Source: Paraburkholderia solisilvae (GTDB lineage Bacteria; Pseudomonadota; Gammaproteobacteria; Burkholderiales; Burkholderiaceae). From it: 64,000 nt of DNA. Positions 17,077 through 26,125 of the stretch are shown piece after piece. Each line of letters starts with the position of its first letter. Positions within the stretch are counted from its first letter, which is position 1. The translations under genes were made by a program, and so were the position numbers. The DNA is taken from NCBI RefSeq assembly GCF_902859875.1, contig NZ_CADIKF010000010.1:1-64000 (forward strand), given 5' to 3'. The notes below the pieces were generated by a model. That model worked only from the letters and a program-made list of their open reading frames with translations, ran no database searches and was not told where the DNA came from.

Positions 17077-17550
17077 ATGGAAACAACCGATCTGCTGACG
17101 GGATCCGAACCGGTCGTGAAGGACTGGCTGATGAAGCGCAATTGCGCGGTGTCGCCGCGGCAGTTCGTGTGGTTTTATATGTCGCTCGCGTCGTTCTCGC
17201 TGTTTATCGCGTTCCTGCTGGTTCTGTGCGGCGCATGGCTGGTGCTGCCGTTTACCGGCATCGAGCTGGTGGCGGTCGGCGTTGCTTTTGCGATGTACGC
17301 GCGGCATGCGGTCGATTACGAACGCGTCAGGCTTTATCCGAACCGGCTCGTGATCGAACAGGTCAGCGCGGACGAGGTCACGCAGTTCGAGTTCAATCCG
17401 CGCTGGGTGCGGGTCGAACCAGGTGCAACGGCGCGCGACCGGATCAAACTGGTCTCGCGCGGCGAGACGATCATGATCGGGCAGCACCTTGCGCAGTATC
17501 GGCGCGCCGAGTTCGCGAACGAGCTGCGCAGGTGGCTCAGACAGTGTTGA
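17077..17550 (+). CDS. DUF2244 membrane protein of the cox locus
   Basis: 157-residue integral membrane protein with two adjacent transmembrane helices at about residues 38-80 (FVWFYMSLASFSLF and LVLPFTGIELVAVGVAF) and a cytosolic C-terminal beta-rich region. DUF2244 genes commonly lie at the edge of aa3 oxidase operons in Alpha- and Betaproteobacteria. The function is not known to me. ATG 17077 follows a GGGAGGCG ribosome site; longer in-frame starts have no such site. Confidence 0.88.
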   Translation: METTDLLTGSEPVVKDWLMKRNCAVSPRQFVWFYMSLASFSLFIAFLLVLCGAWLVLPFTGIELVAVGVAFAMYARHAVDYERVRLYPNRLVIEQVSADEVTQFEFNPRWVRVEPGATARDRIKLVSRGETIMIGQHLAQYRRAEFANELRRWLRQC

Positions 17551-17724
17551 CGGGTGTCAGGGCGAGTAAGCAGGCGGTCGGCGCACACGCAGCACGCGCC
17601 CATCGCACGCAGCGGCAGGCATCGGACGCAATCGGACGAACACTGAACCGCGCCATTCAGGGGGGCGCGGAACAGCCTTCCAGCGGGGTCGAGGGTTTGA
17701 ATGGAAATTTTGGGTAAGGAAGCT

Positions 17725-19053
17725 ATGAAAACAATCAAGCGAGCCCTGATGGGCGTGCTGGCGTGTAGCGGGCTGCTCTTCGCCGGCGCCGCCCTTGCAG
17801 TCGGCAACAGTCCGGGCGGTCCCGCCGTCAACGAGATCAATCTCCAGCCGCCCGTGACGAAGATCGCAGCAGAGCTCTACGACCTCCACACGTTCATGCT
17901 GATCCTCTGTACGGTGATCTTCATCGGCGTGTTCGGTGTGATGTTCTATTCGGTCTTTGCGCACCGCAAATCGAAGGGCTACAAGGCCGCCAATTTCCAC
18001 GAAAGCACCACCGTCGAAATCATCTGGACGGTCGTTCCGTTCATCATTGTCGTGCTGATGGCGCTGCCCGCCACCAAGACGGTCGTCGCGATGAAGGACA
18101 CCTCCAACGCCGACGTGACGATCAAGGTCACCGGCTATCAGTGGAAGTGGGGCTACGACTACGTGAAGGGCCCCGGCGAAGGCATCAGCTTCCTGTCGAC
18201 GCTCTCCACCCCGCGCGCCGAAGTGGACGGCCGCGAGCCGATTACGGATACCTATCTGCAGGAAGTCGACAATCCGCTCGTCGTGCCAGTCAACAAGAAA
18301 ATCCGCATCATCACCACCGCCAACGACGTCGTGCACTCGTGGTACGTGCCCGCGTTCGGCGTGAAGCAGGATGCGATTCCGGGCTTCGTGCGCGACACCT
18401 GGTTCAAGGCCGAGAAGGTGGGTACGTACCGCGGCTTCTGTACCGAACTGTGCGGCAAGGAACACGCTTTCATGCCGGTCGTCGTGAACGTGCTGTCGGA
18501 TGACGACTACGCGAAGTGGGTCGACGACGAGAAGAAGAAAATGGCCGCCGGCGCCGACGATCCGAACCGTACGTACACGCTCGCCGAACTGACCGAGCGC
18601 GGCGCGAAGGTCTACGCGGCGAACTGCGCGGTGTGCCACCAGCCGACCGGCAAGGGCGCGGGCCAGTTCCCGGCGCTCGACGGCAGCAAGGTCGCCAACG
18701 GTCCGATCGCGCAGCACGTGAGCATCGTGCTGAAGGGCAAGGGCGCGATGCCGTCGTGGGCGCCGACGCTGAACGACGTCGAGATCGCATCGGTCATCAC
18801 ATTCGAGCGCAATTCGTGGGGCAACCACACTGGCGACGTCCTGCAGCCGAAGCAGGTCGCGGATGCGCGTAACGGCAAGCTGCCCGAAGGCGGCGACCAT
18901 CTGGCCGGCGCGGCAGCAGCAGGCGCGAGCGACACCGCCGCAAGCGGCGCAGCGGGCGGGGCGAGCGATGCAGCGGCCGCGGGCAATGCGGCGGCCGGTG
19001 CGTCGGACGCTGCAGGCGCAGCGGCATCGACGCCGGCATCGGGTGCACAATGA
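17725..19053 (+). CDS. coxB: Cytochrome c oxidase subunit II with fused cytochrome c
   Basis: Electron-entry subunit of the aa3 oxidase. A signal segment is followed by two transmembrane helices and the periplasmic CuA domain, whose ligands are visible in VHSWYVPAFG and CTELCGKEHAFM. A C-terminal class I cytochrome c domain has the heme site CAVCH near residue 305 and a distal-type methionine in GAMPSW. The protein ends in about 45 residues of Ala/Gly/Ser/Asp-rich low complexity. The start is ATG 17725, with AAGGAAG just upstream; the ATG 24 bases earlier lacks a site. The length is 442 residues. Confidence 0.95.
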   Translation: MKTIKRALMGVLACSGLLFAGAALAVGNSPGGPAVNEINLQPPVTKIAAELYDLHTFMLILCTVIFIGVFGVMFYSVFAHRKSKGYKAANFHESTTVEIIWTVVPFIIVVLMALPATKTVVAMKDTSNADVTIKVTGYQWKWGYDYVKGPGEGISFLSTLSTPRAEVDGREPITDTYLQEVDNPLVVPVNKKIRIITTANDVVHSWYVPAFGVKQDAIPGFVRDTWFKAEKVGTYRGFCTELCGKEHAFMPVVVNVLSDDDYAKWVDDEKKKMAAGADDPNRTYTLAELTERGAKVYAANCAVCHQPTGKGAGQFPALDGSKVANGPIAQHVSIVLKGKGAMPSWAPTLNDVEIASVITFERNSWGNHTGDVLQPKQVADARNGKLPEGGDHLAGAAAAGASDTAASGAAGGASDAAAAGNAAAGASDAAGAAASTPASGAQ

Positions 19054-19163
19054 CGCCACACCACATCACGGGCGGCGCCGCATGCGCGGCCCAGCGTATT
19101 GAATCAGCCCTGCGGCCTGACGCTTCGCTGTCGGCCAAGCAGTATTCGTTTTAGGAGATTGTC

Positions 19164-20777
19164 ATGTCTAGCATCGGACACGATGTTGCCGCAGGGCACG
19201 AACATGTGCACGGCGATCATGCGCACGGCGCGCCGACTGGCTGGCGCCGCTGGCTGTTCGCCACCAATCACAAGGATATCGGCCAGCTGTATCTGCTGTT
19301 CTCTTTCATCATGTTCCTGTCCGGGGGGGTGATGGCGCTAGGCATTCGTGCCGAGCTGTTCGAGCCGGGCCTGCAGATCATGCGTCCCGAATTCTTCAAC
19401 CAGTTGACCACCATGCACGGGCTGATCATGGTGTTCGGCGCGATCATGCCGGCGTTCGTCGGTTTCGCGAACTGGATGATCCCGCTGCAGATCGGCGCGT
19501 CGGACATGGCCTTCGCGCGGATGAACAACTTCAGCTTCTGGCTGCTGCCGGTTGCCGCCGTGCTGCTGGTCGGATCGTTCTTCGCGCCGGGCGGCGCGAC
19601 GGCCGCCGGCTGGACGCTGTACGCACCGCTCTCCACGCAGATGGGCCCGGGCATGGACTTCGCGATTTTCGCGATCCACATCATGGGCGCGTCGTCGATC
19701 ATGGGCGGTATCAATATCGTTGTGACGATCCTGAACCTGCGCGCACCCGGCATGACGCTGATGAAAATGCCGATGTTCGTGTGGACGTGGCTGATCACCG
19801 CGTACCTGCTGATCGCCGTGATGCCGGTGCTCGCGGGCGCGATCACGATGGTGCTGTTCGATCGCCACTTCGGCACGTCGTTCTTCAACGCGGCAGGCGG
19901 CGGCGACCCGGTGATGTACCAGCATATCTTCTGGTTCTTCGGGCACCCCGAGGTGTACATCATGATCTTGCCGGCGTTCGGCATCGTGTCGCAGGTGATC
20001 CCGGCGTTCGCGCGCAAGCCGCTGTTCGGCTATAGCTCGATGGTGTACGCGACGGCGTCGATCGCGATCCTGTCGTTCATGGTGTGGGCGCACCACATGT
20101 TCGCCACCGGCATGCCGGTCACGGGCCAGCTGTTCTTCATGTACGCGACGATGCTGATCGCGGTGCCGACGGGCGTGAAGGTGTTCAACTGGGTCGCGAC
20201 GATGTGGCGCGGTTCACTCTCGTTCGAAACGCCGATGCTGTTTGCGGTGGGCTTTCTGTTCGTGTTCACGTTCGGCGGTCTGACGGGCCTGATGCTCGCG
20301 ATGGCGCCGCTCGACATCCAGTATCACGGCACGTACTTCGTGGTCGCGCACTTCCACTACGTGCTGGTGGCGGGTTCGCTGTTCGGACTCTTCTCCGGCT
20401 GGTACTACTGGTCGCCGAAGTGGACCGGCTGGATGTACAACGAGACGCGCGGCAAGATCCACTTCTGGTCGTCGCTGTTCTTCTTCAACCTCGCGTTCCT
20501 GCCGATGCACTTCGTCGGTCTCGCCGGCATGCCGCGTCGTTACGCCGACTACCCGGCGCAATTCACCGACTGGAACCAGGTGATCACGATCGGCGCGTTC
20601 GGCTTCGGTCTCGCGCAGGTGTACTTCCTGTTCGCGGTCGCACTGCCCGCCTATCGTGGCGGCGGCGATCTCGAAAAGGCGTCGGACAAGCCGTGGGACG
20701 GCGCGACGGGCCTCGAATGGACCATCCCGAGCCCGGCACCTTTCCATACATTCGAAAATCCGCCGACGGTTGAGTAA
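19164..20777 (+). CDS. ctaD: Cytochrome c oxidase subunit I
   Basis: Catalytic heme a / heme a3-CuB subunit with 12 transmembrane helices, 537 residues. Copper and heme ligands are visible in TMHGLIMVF, in WFFGHPEVYIMILPAFGI with the His-Tyr crosslink pair, in WAHHMFATGMP and in FVVAHFHYVL. The His-rich N-terminus (GHEHVHGDHAHG) is a feature of the Burkholderiaceae proteins. It follows coxB after 110 bases, with an AGGAG ribosome site. Confidence 0.98.
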   Translation: MSSIGHDVAAGHEHVHGDHAHGAPTGWRRWLFATNHKDIGQLYLLFSFIMFLSGGVMALGIRAELFEPGLQIMRPEFFNQLTTMHGLIMVFGAIMPAFVGFANWMIPLQIGASDMAFARMNNFSFWLLPVAAVLLVGSFFAPGGATAAGWTLYAPLSTQMGPGMDFAIFAIHIMGASSIMGGINIVVTILNLRAPGMTLMKMPMFVWTWLITAYLLIAVMPVLAGAITMVLFDRHFGTSFFNAAGGGDPVMYQHIFWFFGHPEVYIMILPAFGIVSQVIPAFARKPLFGYSSMVYATASIAILSFMVWAHHMFATGMPVTGQLFFMYATMLIAVPTGVKVFNWVATMWRGSLSFETPMLFAVGFLFVFTFGGLTGLMLAMAPLDIQYHGTYFVVAHFHYVLVAGSLFGLFSGWYYWSPKWTGWMYNETRGKIHFWSSLFFFNLAFLPMHFVGLAGMPRRYADYPAQFTDWNQVITIGAFGFGLAQVYFLFAVALPAYRGGGDLEKASDKPWDGATGLEWTIPSPAPFHTFENPPTVE

Positions 20778-20919
20778 GCGAAGTCGGTAAGAGAGAAACA
20801 ACAGGCGATCTTCCCGCGCCTCCGGTTCCGGCCGGCCGAATCATGCGTCTCCAGGCGGGAACGCAGCACGGACAACGGAATCGGCTGGCCGTGAGGTCGC
20901 CGGCTCGAGCAAGTTAGCG

Positions 20920-21081
20920 ATGGATGTAACCCGAAACACCAGCATGACCCGGAAACCACCGAGAAGGCGCACACCCGAAGAAATTCGCGCAGGCAGCCGG
21001 CGCCTCGGGTTGATCCTGTTTACAATCGCCGCCGCGTTTTTCGTGGCGGCCTTTGTCAAGCAGATCTGGTTTTCAGCGTAG
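20920..21081 (+). CDS. Cytochrome oxidase small assembly protein
   Basis: A 53-codon gene between ctaD and ctaG. The product is basic at its N-terminus (TRKPPRRRTPEE) and has one transmembrane helix (LGLILFTIAAAFFVAAFV). Such short proteins are regularly found at this place in Burkholderiales cox operons and are annotated as small assembly proteins. An internal ATG at 20944 would give 45 residues; neither start has a strong ribosome site. Confidence 0.75.
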   Translation: MDVTRNTSMTRKPPRRRTPEEIRAGSRRLGLILFTIAAAFFVAAFVKQIWFSA

Positions 21082-21107
21082 CCGCTTGACGGTGTAAAGG
21101 AAGTTCG

Positions 21108-21704
21108 ATGTCGACGCACTCGCCGGACGAGTTCAAGCGTGCTTTCAACCGCTCGATGCTGTTCAAGCTCGTGGTGGTGGCGCTACTGATGTTCGGCTTC
21201 GGTTTTGCGCTGGTGCCCATGTACCGCGCGATCTGCGAGGTGACCGGCATCAACAACCTGGTGCAGCGCGATACGAGCAAGGCGGAGGCGAAGAACACGC
21301 AGGTCGACATGACGCGCACGATTTCGATCGAATTCGATGCGAACGCGCGTGGGCCGTTGGGTTTCAAGCCGGAGCAGAACAGCATCGACGTGCATCCGGG
21401 CGAAGTGACGACGGTGATGTACCAGGTGACCAATGCGCAAGGGCGCGCGATCAACGCGCAGGCGATTCCGAGTTACGCGCCGCGCGAGGCCACCGAGTAC
21501 TTCAGGAAGATCGAATGTTTTTGCTTCACGCAGCAAAAGCTCAATGCGCATGAAACGAAGCTGCTGCCGGTGGTGTTCGTGGTCGACCCGAAGTTGCCGA
21601 AGGATGTGAAAACGATCACGCTGTCGTACACGTTCTTCGAACTGAATACACCGGCTACGCCGGCGAAGAACGATGCGGCGGCGCAGCGTTCGGACCCCGC
21701 CTGA
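21108..21704 (+). CDS. ctaG: Cytochrome c oxidase assembly protein CtaG/Cox11
   Basis: Copper chaperone that builds the CuB centre of subunit I. One N-terminal transmembrane helix (about residues 16-38) is followed by a periplasmic immunoglobulin-like domain. The copper-binding motif IECFCFTQQ at about residues 136-144 carries the CxC pair, and ITLSYTFFE is the conserved C-terminal strand. The 198 residues are typical, and the gene's place after ctaD is conserved. Confidence 0.97.
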   Translation: MSTHSPDEFKRAFNRSMLFKLVVVALLMFGFGFALVPMYRAICEVTGINNLVQRDTSKAEAKNTQVDMTRTISIEFDANARGPLGFKPEQNSIDVHPGEVTTVMYQVTNAQGRAINAQAIPSYAPREATEYFRKIECFCFTQQKLNAHETKLLPVVFVVDPKLPKDVKTITLSYTFFELNTPATPAKNDAAAQRSDPA

Positions 21705-21759
21705 AAACAGGCTGGACACAACCTGCAGCTGGCGGGAACCGCGACGGGAGGCGGCGAAT

Positions 21760-21969
21760 ATGAGCGATAGCGGCCGTGGCGGCAGAAAGAGTAGTTTTGG
21801 CCAATCGATGAAGGCCGTGATGTGGTCGTTTTTCGGGGTGCGCAAGCGGCGCGATCTCGAAGCGGATGCAACGCAGCTCAATCCGCTACACGTGATCGCC
21901 GCGGCGCTGATCTGCGCGGCAGTGTTTATCGGCGTGCTGATTCTCGTGGTGCACGCGGTCGTGGGTTGA
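21760..21969 (+). CDS. DUF2970 small membrane protein
   Basis: 69 residues with one C-terminal transmembrane helix (PLHVIAAALICAAVFIGVL) after a basic cytosolic part (SFFGVRKRRD). DUF2970 proteins sit between ctaG and ctaE in betaproteobacterial cox operons; their function is not established. The start at ATG 21760 has a GGGAGGCG ribosome site; upstream in-frame starts would overlap ctaG. Confidence 0.85.
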   Translation: MSDSGRGGRKSSFGQSMKAVMWSFFGVRKRRDLEADATQLNPLHVIAAALICAAVFIGVLILVVHAVVG

Positions 21970-22124
21970 AGCGCAGTTGGGTCGCGCGGTTGGACAACGC
22001 GGCCGGCCAATGTGGTTGGCAAAACACGCAGGACGATTAAAGCGAAGCGGTGCGGTATCGACGCGCCGTCGAAGATACAGCCGGGCAAGCCCGGAACAAC
22101 TGGAACGAAGTGGAGAATCAAGAA

Positions 22125-22982
22125 ATGAGCGGTCAAAACGAGAGCCCGTACTATTTCGTACCGCACCCGTCGCGGCATCCGATCAGCGCGGCGGTGGGAC
22201 TGCTGATCATGCTGTCATCGTTCGCCGCATGGGTGAACGGTGAGACGTGGGCGCCGTTCACCTCGCTCGTCGGTCTGCTGTGGCTGCTGTTCACGCTGTG
22301 GCACTGGTTCGGCGATGCGATCTCCGAATCGGAAGGCGGGATGTACGGCAAGCGTGTCGACGTCTCGTACCGCTGGAGCATGAGCTGGTTTATCTTCTCC
22401 GAAGTGATGTTCTTCGGCGCGTTCTTCGGTGCGCTGTTCTACGCGCGCCAGATCGCGATGCATCAGCTGGGCAGTCTCGATTACAAGGTGATCTGGCCGG
22501 ATTTCGCGGCGGTATGGCCGAACATCGGACCGGCGGAACTCGTGTCGCACTTCAAGTCGATGACGCCGTGGCCGGTGCCGACCATCAACACGGCGCTGCT
22601 GCTGTCGTCGGGCGCGACGTTGACGGTCTCGCACCACGCGCTGCGCGACAATCATCGCAAGAAGGCGATCGCGTGGCTTGCGGCAACCATCGTGCTGGGC
22701 CTCTCGTTCCTGTTCCTGCAAGGCTTCGAATATTTCCACGCCTACAACGAGCTGAACCTGACCCTCGCGTCGGGCGTGTACGGTTCGACGTTCTTCCTGC
22801 TGACCGGCTTCCACGGCTTTCACGTGTTCCTCGGCGGCACGATGCTGACCGTCGTGCTGATCCGCATGATCCGTGGGCATTTCACGGCCGATCATCACTT
22901 CGCGTTCGAAGGCGCCGCGTGGTATTGGCACTTTGTCGACGTCGTGTGGCTGGGCCTGTACGTCGTCGTCTACTGGCTGTAA
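22125..22982 (+). CDS. ctaE: Cytochrome c oxidase subunit III
   Basis: 285-residue, seven-helix subunit of the aa3 oxidase, supporting stability and proton uptake. The start at ATG 22125 gives SGQNESPYYFVPHPSRHP. Family motifs are WSMSWFIFSEVMFFGAFF, GFHGFHVFLG and the C-terminal HFVDVVWLGLYVVVYWL. It ends the core structural gene set; a terminator follows 70 bases after the stop. Confidence 0.97.
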   Translation: MSGQNESPYYFVPHPSRHPISAAVGLLIMLSSFAAWVNGETWAPFTSLVGLLWLLFTLWHWFGDAISESEGGMYGKRVDVSYRWSMSWFIFSEVMFFGAFFGALFYARQIAMHQLGSLDYKVIWPDFAAVWPNIGPAELVSHFKSMTPWPVPTINTALLLSSGATLTVSHHALRDNHRKKAIAWLAATIVLGLSFLFLQGFEYFHAYNELNLTLASGVYGSTFFLLTGFHGFHVFLGGTMLTVVLIRMIRGHFTADHHFAFEGAAWYWHFVDVVWLGLYVVVYWL

Positions 22983-23051
22983 TGGATGTGCGCTTGCGCG
23001 AGCCGCCGGATGACGGGGCGCGCAGGTTGGCAGGATCGAAGTCCAACAAGG

Positions 23052-23084
23052 CGCCGCCCTCGACTGTGTCAGGGCGGCGTTTTG
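23052..23084 (+). terminator. Terminator after ctaE
   Basis: A nine-pair stem (cgccgccct / agggcggcg) with a 10-nt loop is followed by tttt. It ends the first cox transcript and also lies beyond the 3' end of the opposing small gene. Confidence 0.8.
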
Positions 23085-23137
23085 CTTCACAGACGCGATG
23101 CGGGGGAAGCACCCCGACCGACAGATTGCCGCCGCGC

Positions 23138-23347
23138 CTAGCGCCCGTACGGAATCCCGGTGGACTGAATCCAGCCCATCCAGTGTGCGAACAGGATGAA
23201 CAGGAACAGCGAAATCGACAGACCGACGCGCGTTGCAAGCGACCAGACCATCCGCTTCGTGCGGCCGCGGTCGTGCATCATGAAGTACAGCGCTGAAATC
23301 ATGCTGGCGATGATGAGCGCGAAAGCGATGGGAACGAGTATGTGCAT
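23138..23347 (-). CDS. Twin-transmembrane small protein (DUF2909)
   Basis: 69 residues with two transmembrane helices (about residues 3-22 and 41-58) joined by a basic loop (HDRGRTKRMVW). It matches the twin-transmembrane protein that sits between ctaE and surf1 in Burkholderiaceae, on the opposite strand. The function is not known; a link to oxidase assembly rests only on position. The ATG at 23347 (MHILVPIAF) is preferred over a GTG nine bases upstream. Confidence 0.8.
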   Translation of the reverse strand: MHILVPIAFALIIASMISALYFMMHDRGRTKRMVWSLATRVGLSISLFLFILFAHWMGWIQSTGIPYGR

Positions 23348-23437
23348 GAACACCACTGAAACTCAGGAAAGCGAACGTCACTGTTTCGCCATTATCGCAC
23401 CGCGCGCAACGGTCCGTCCGGTTGCGGAGGCAGTGCG

Positions 23438-24199
23438 ATGAAGATCCGCCTGCTGCCGGCGCTGCTGATTCTGATCGTCGTCGCGGTGACGGTGCGACTC
23501 GGTTTCTGGCAGCGCGATCGCGCGCATCAGAAGGAAGCGTTGCAGGCGCACATTACGCAGTTCGAGAATGCGCCGGCCGTGCCGGTCGGCGCCGCGCCCG
23601 TCGCGCTGAAAGACATCGAGTTCCATCGTGTGCGGGCGGTCGGGCAATTCATGCCCGAGCAAGTGGTGTACCTCGATAACCGGCCGTATAACGATCAGGC
23701 GGGCTTCTACGTCGTGATGCCGTTTAAACTGCGCGACGGCGGCTATGTGCTGGTGAATCGCGGCTGGCTGCCGCGCAACGGCGAGGTGCGCACTGCCATC
23801 GCGCCTTACGGCACGCCGAAGGGCGACGTCGAGATCGAGGGCATTGCCCGCGCCGACGCGAGCCGCGCGTTCGAACTCGGGGAGGGCGGCTCCGCGCAAC
23901 ATCAGCAGATTCGGCAGAATCTCGACGTGCATGCGTATGCGGCCGAAACCGGCCTCGCGCTGCAGCCGTTCGTGATCCAGCAGACGAGCGACGACGGCGA
24001 CAGGCTCGTGCGCGACTGGCCCGCGCCGACGACGGGCGTCGAAACGAATTACGGCTACATGTTCCAGTGGTGGGGCATGGCCGCCGCCGCGGTGGTGTTC
24101 GGCCTGTATGCGGCGCGGCGTGCCGCGAAGAAGGACCAGCGAACGCAGGACATGCCGCAGAAGGCAGCGCCGAAGCAGGAACGCACGAGCGATGCGTGA
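23438..24199 (+). CDS. SURF1-family oxidase assembly protein
   Basis: 253 residues with an N-terminal and a C-terminal transmembrane helix enclosing a periplasmic domain, the standard Surf1/Shy1 layout. Recognisable blocks are RLGFWQRDRAHQKEAL at the N-terminus, LDNRPYNDQAGFYVVMPF and VLVNRGWLPR in the middle, and YGYMFQWWGMAAAAVV at the C-terminus. The family binds heme a and supports its insertion into subunit I. It begins the second half of the oxidase locus. Confidence 0.93.
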   Translation: MKIRLLPALLILIVVAVTVRLGFWQRDRAHQKEALQAHITQFENAPAVPVGAAPVALKDIEFHRVRAVGQFMPEQVVYLDNRPYNDQAGFYVVMPFKLRDGGYVLVNRGWLPRNGEVRTAIAPYGTPKGDVEIEGIARADASRAFELGEGGSAQHQQIRQNLDVHAYAAETGLALQPFVIQQTSDDGDRLVRDWPAPTTGVETNYGYMFQWWGMAAAAVVFGLYAARRAAKKDQRTQDMPQKAAPKQERTSDA

Positions 24200-24305
24200 C
24201 CCATTGTCGCACCTGACGGCAGGCGTGCAGTGTGCGGCGTCATGCCGCAGCGAAGCTTGCGCAAGGGCCCATTGCGGCCGTGCAATCATTGAACGAGGTT
24301 AAGCA

Positions 24306-24977
24306 GTGTCGATCCAAAAGTCGCCTTCCCAGTCATCTGCAGGACAGACGAAATCCGGCGCGAACGGCGCCTCCGCGCAGCAGGCGTCAAGCCGCGGCTC
24401 GTGGCAGCGCGGCCGCTGGACCATGTTGCTGGTCGCGCTGATCTGCGCGGCGCCGGTTATCGGCTCGTATCTCGCTTACTACGTGATCAAGCCGTCCGGC
24501 GGCTCGACCAGCTACGGGAAACTCGTCGAGCCGCAGCGGCCGATTCCCGACTCGCTCATCGTGACCGGCGAAGACGGCAAGCCGATCAAGCTGGCGTCGC
24601 TGCGCGGCCGCTGGCTGATGGTGTCCGTCGACAGCAGCGCGTGCGACAAGGCGTGCGTGACGAAGCTGTACTTCATGCGTCAGATCCGCGCGACGCAGGG
24701 AGGCGAGCGCGAGCGGATCGTCAACGTGTGGCTGCGCACCGATGCGGCGAAAGTGCCTGACGTGATCGAAACCGCTTATCCGGATACGCAAAAGCTGATC
24801 GCGCCGACGGCCGATATCGCCGCGTGGCTGCCGGTCGACGACGGCACGCAACTGACCGATCACATCTACATGGTCGATCCGAACGGCAACCTGATGATGC
24901 AATTCCCGAAGGATCCGAATCCGAGCAAGATCAAAGGCGATGTGTCGAAGCTGCTGCGCAATTCGAGCATCGGCTGA
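24306..24977 (+). CDS. SCO/SenC-like thioredoxin-fold assembly protein
   Basis: 223 residues: a basic Ser/Gln-rich N-terminus, one transmembrane helix at about residues 39-60, then a thioredoxin-like domain outside the membrane. A CxxxC pair (SACDKACVTK) and a later histidine (TDHIYMVDPNG) occupy the copper-ligand positions of SCO proteins. It is more divergent than the sco gene at 27.1 kb and is often labelled only as a transmembrane protein. The start is GTG at 24306, with GAGG just upstream. The likely role is copper or redox handling for CuA. Confidence 0.8.
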   Translation: MSIQKSPSQSSAGQTKSGANGASAQQASSRGSWQRGRWTMLLVALICAAPVIGSYLAYYVIKPSGGSTSYGKLVEPQRPIPDSLIVTGEDGKPIKLASLRGRWLMVSVDSSACDKACVTKLYFMRQIRATQGGERERIVNVWLRTDAAKVPDVIETAYPDTQKLIAPTADIAAWLPVDDGTQLTDHIYMVDPNGNLMMQFPKDPNPSKIKGDVSKLLRNSSIG

Positions 24978-25010
24978 CGTTATTCGCGATTGCTGCAAAG
25001 GTAGACACCG

Positions 25011-26120
25011 ATGTTCGTACTGCAACTCGGCCTGATCGGACTGTGCGTTGCGCTGTTGCCGCTCTCGTACGTCTGGGTGAAGGCCGATGACGACAAATTT
25101 CGCAAGCTGGTCTGGGTCACGACGTTCCTGACGCTGGACCTGGTTATGTTCGGCGGCTTTACGCGGTTGACCGATTCCGGGCTCGGTTGTCCCGACTGGC
25201 CGGGTTGCTATGGCACGTCGTCGCCGTTCATTGCGCACGCGGCGATTTCCGCGGCGTATCGGGCCATGCCCACCGGCCCGGTCAGCATGACGAAAGCGTG
25301 GATCGAGATGATTCACCGCTACTTCGCGATGGCGATCGGCGTGCTGATCATCGCGCAGATGGTGATCGCGTGGAGTGCGCGTCTGCGGCGGCGTCCGTTG
25401 CATGTGTCGCCGTGGTGGCCGACCGCGCTCCTGATGCTGATCGTCGTGCAGGGCATTTTCGGCGCGTGGACGGTGACCATGAAACTGCAGCCGGTGATTG
25501 TGACGACGCACCTGCTGCTCGGCCTCGCGCTGCTCGGCACGCTGGGCTGGCTTGCCGCGCGGCAAACGCCGCTGCCGGTGTTCGAGCCGGCCGCCGGCCG
25601 CTGGCGCGCCGCCGCGCTGGCCGGCCTCGCGCTGCTGATCGTGCAGATCGCGCTCGGCGGCTGGGTCAGCACGAACTACGCGGTGCTCGCGTGTACCGAT
25701 TTCCCGACCTGCAACGGGCAGTGGCTGCCGCCGATGGATTTCGCGCACGGTTTTCACCTGTGGCGCGCGCTTGGCATGAACGGCGACGGCGATATGATCA
25801 CGCAGGATGCGCTCGTCGCGATCCACTGGACGCATCGCACCTTCGCGGTCGTCGTGGTCGCGTACCTGCTGTGGCTCGCGCTGAAGCTGCGCCGCTTCGA
25901 GTCGCTGCGGCGGCCGGCGAACGGCGTACTGCTCGTGATCGTGATCCAGTTTTTTACGGGCCTGTCGAACATCGTTCTGCAATGGCCGCTGCCGATTGCG
26001 GTCGCGCATAACGGCGGCGCCGCGATCCTGCTGTTGCTACTCGTTATGCTAAACTTTCGAATCGCTTCTAGCCGTCCCGGCCGCGCGATGTTGCCCGCGC
26101 GCGATGCCGCACCAGCGTGA
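25011..26120 (+). CDS. ctaA: Heme A synthase
   Basis: COX15/CtaA-family enzyme that oxidises heme O to heme A, 369 residues and about eight helices. The family motifs are [22 protein letters not shown] at about residues 45-66 (key residues: the RLTDSGL and CPDWPGC segments), EMIHRYFA, the second-half [17 protein letters not shown] and [10 protein letters not shown]; the histidines of these are heme ligands. Its stop lies next to the ctaB start, so the two heme A steps are coupled. Confidence 0.96.
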   Translation: MFVLQLGLIGLCVALLPLSYVWVKADDDKFRKLVWVTTFLTLDLVMFGGFTRLTDSGLGCPDWPGCYGTSSPFIAHAAISAAYRAMPTGPVSMTKAWIEMIHRYFAMAIGVLIIAQMVIAWSARLRRRPLHVSPWWPTALLMLIVVQGIFGAWTVTMKLQPVIVTTHLLLGLALLGTLGWLAARQTPLPVFEPAAGRWRAAALAGLALLIVQIALGGWVSTNYAVLACTDFPTCNGQWLPPMDFAHGFHLWRALGMNGDGDMITQDALVAIHWTHRTFAVVVVAYLLWLALKLRRFESLRRPANGVLLVIVIQFFTGLSNIVLQWPLPIAVAHNGGAAILLLLLVMLNFRIASSRPGRAMLPARDAAPA

Positions 26121-26125
26121 CCCAC

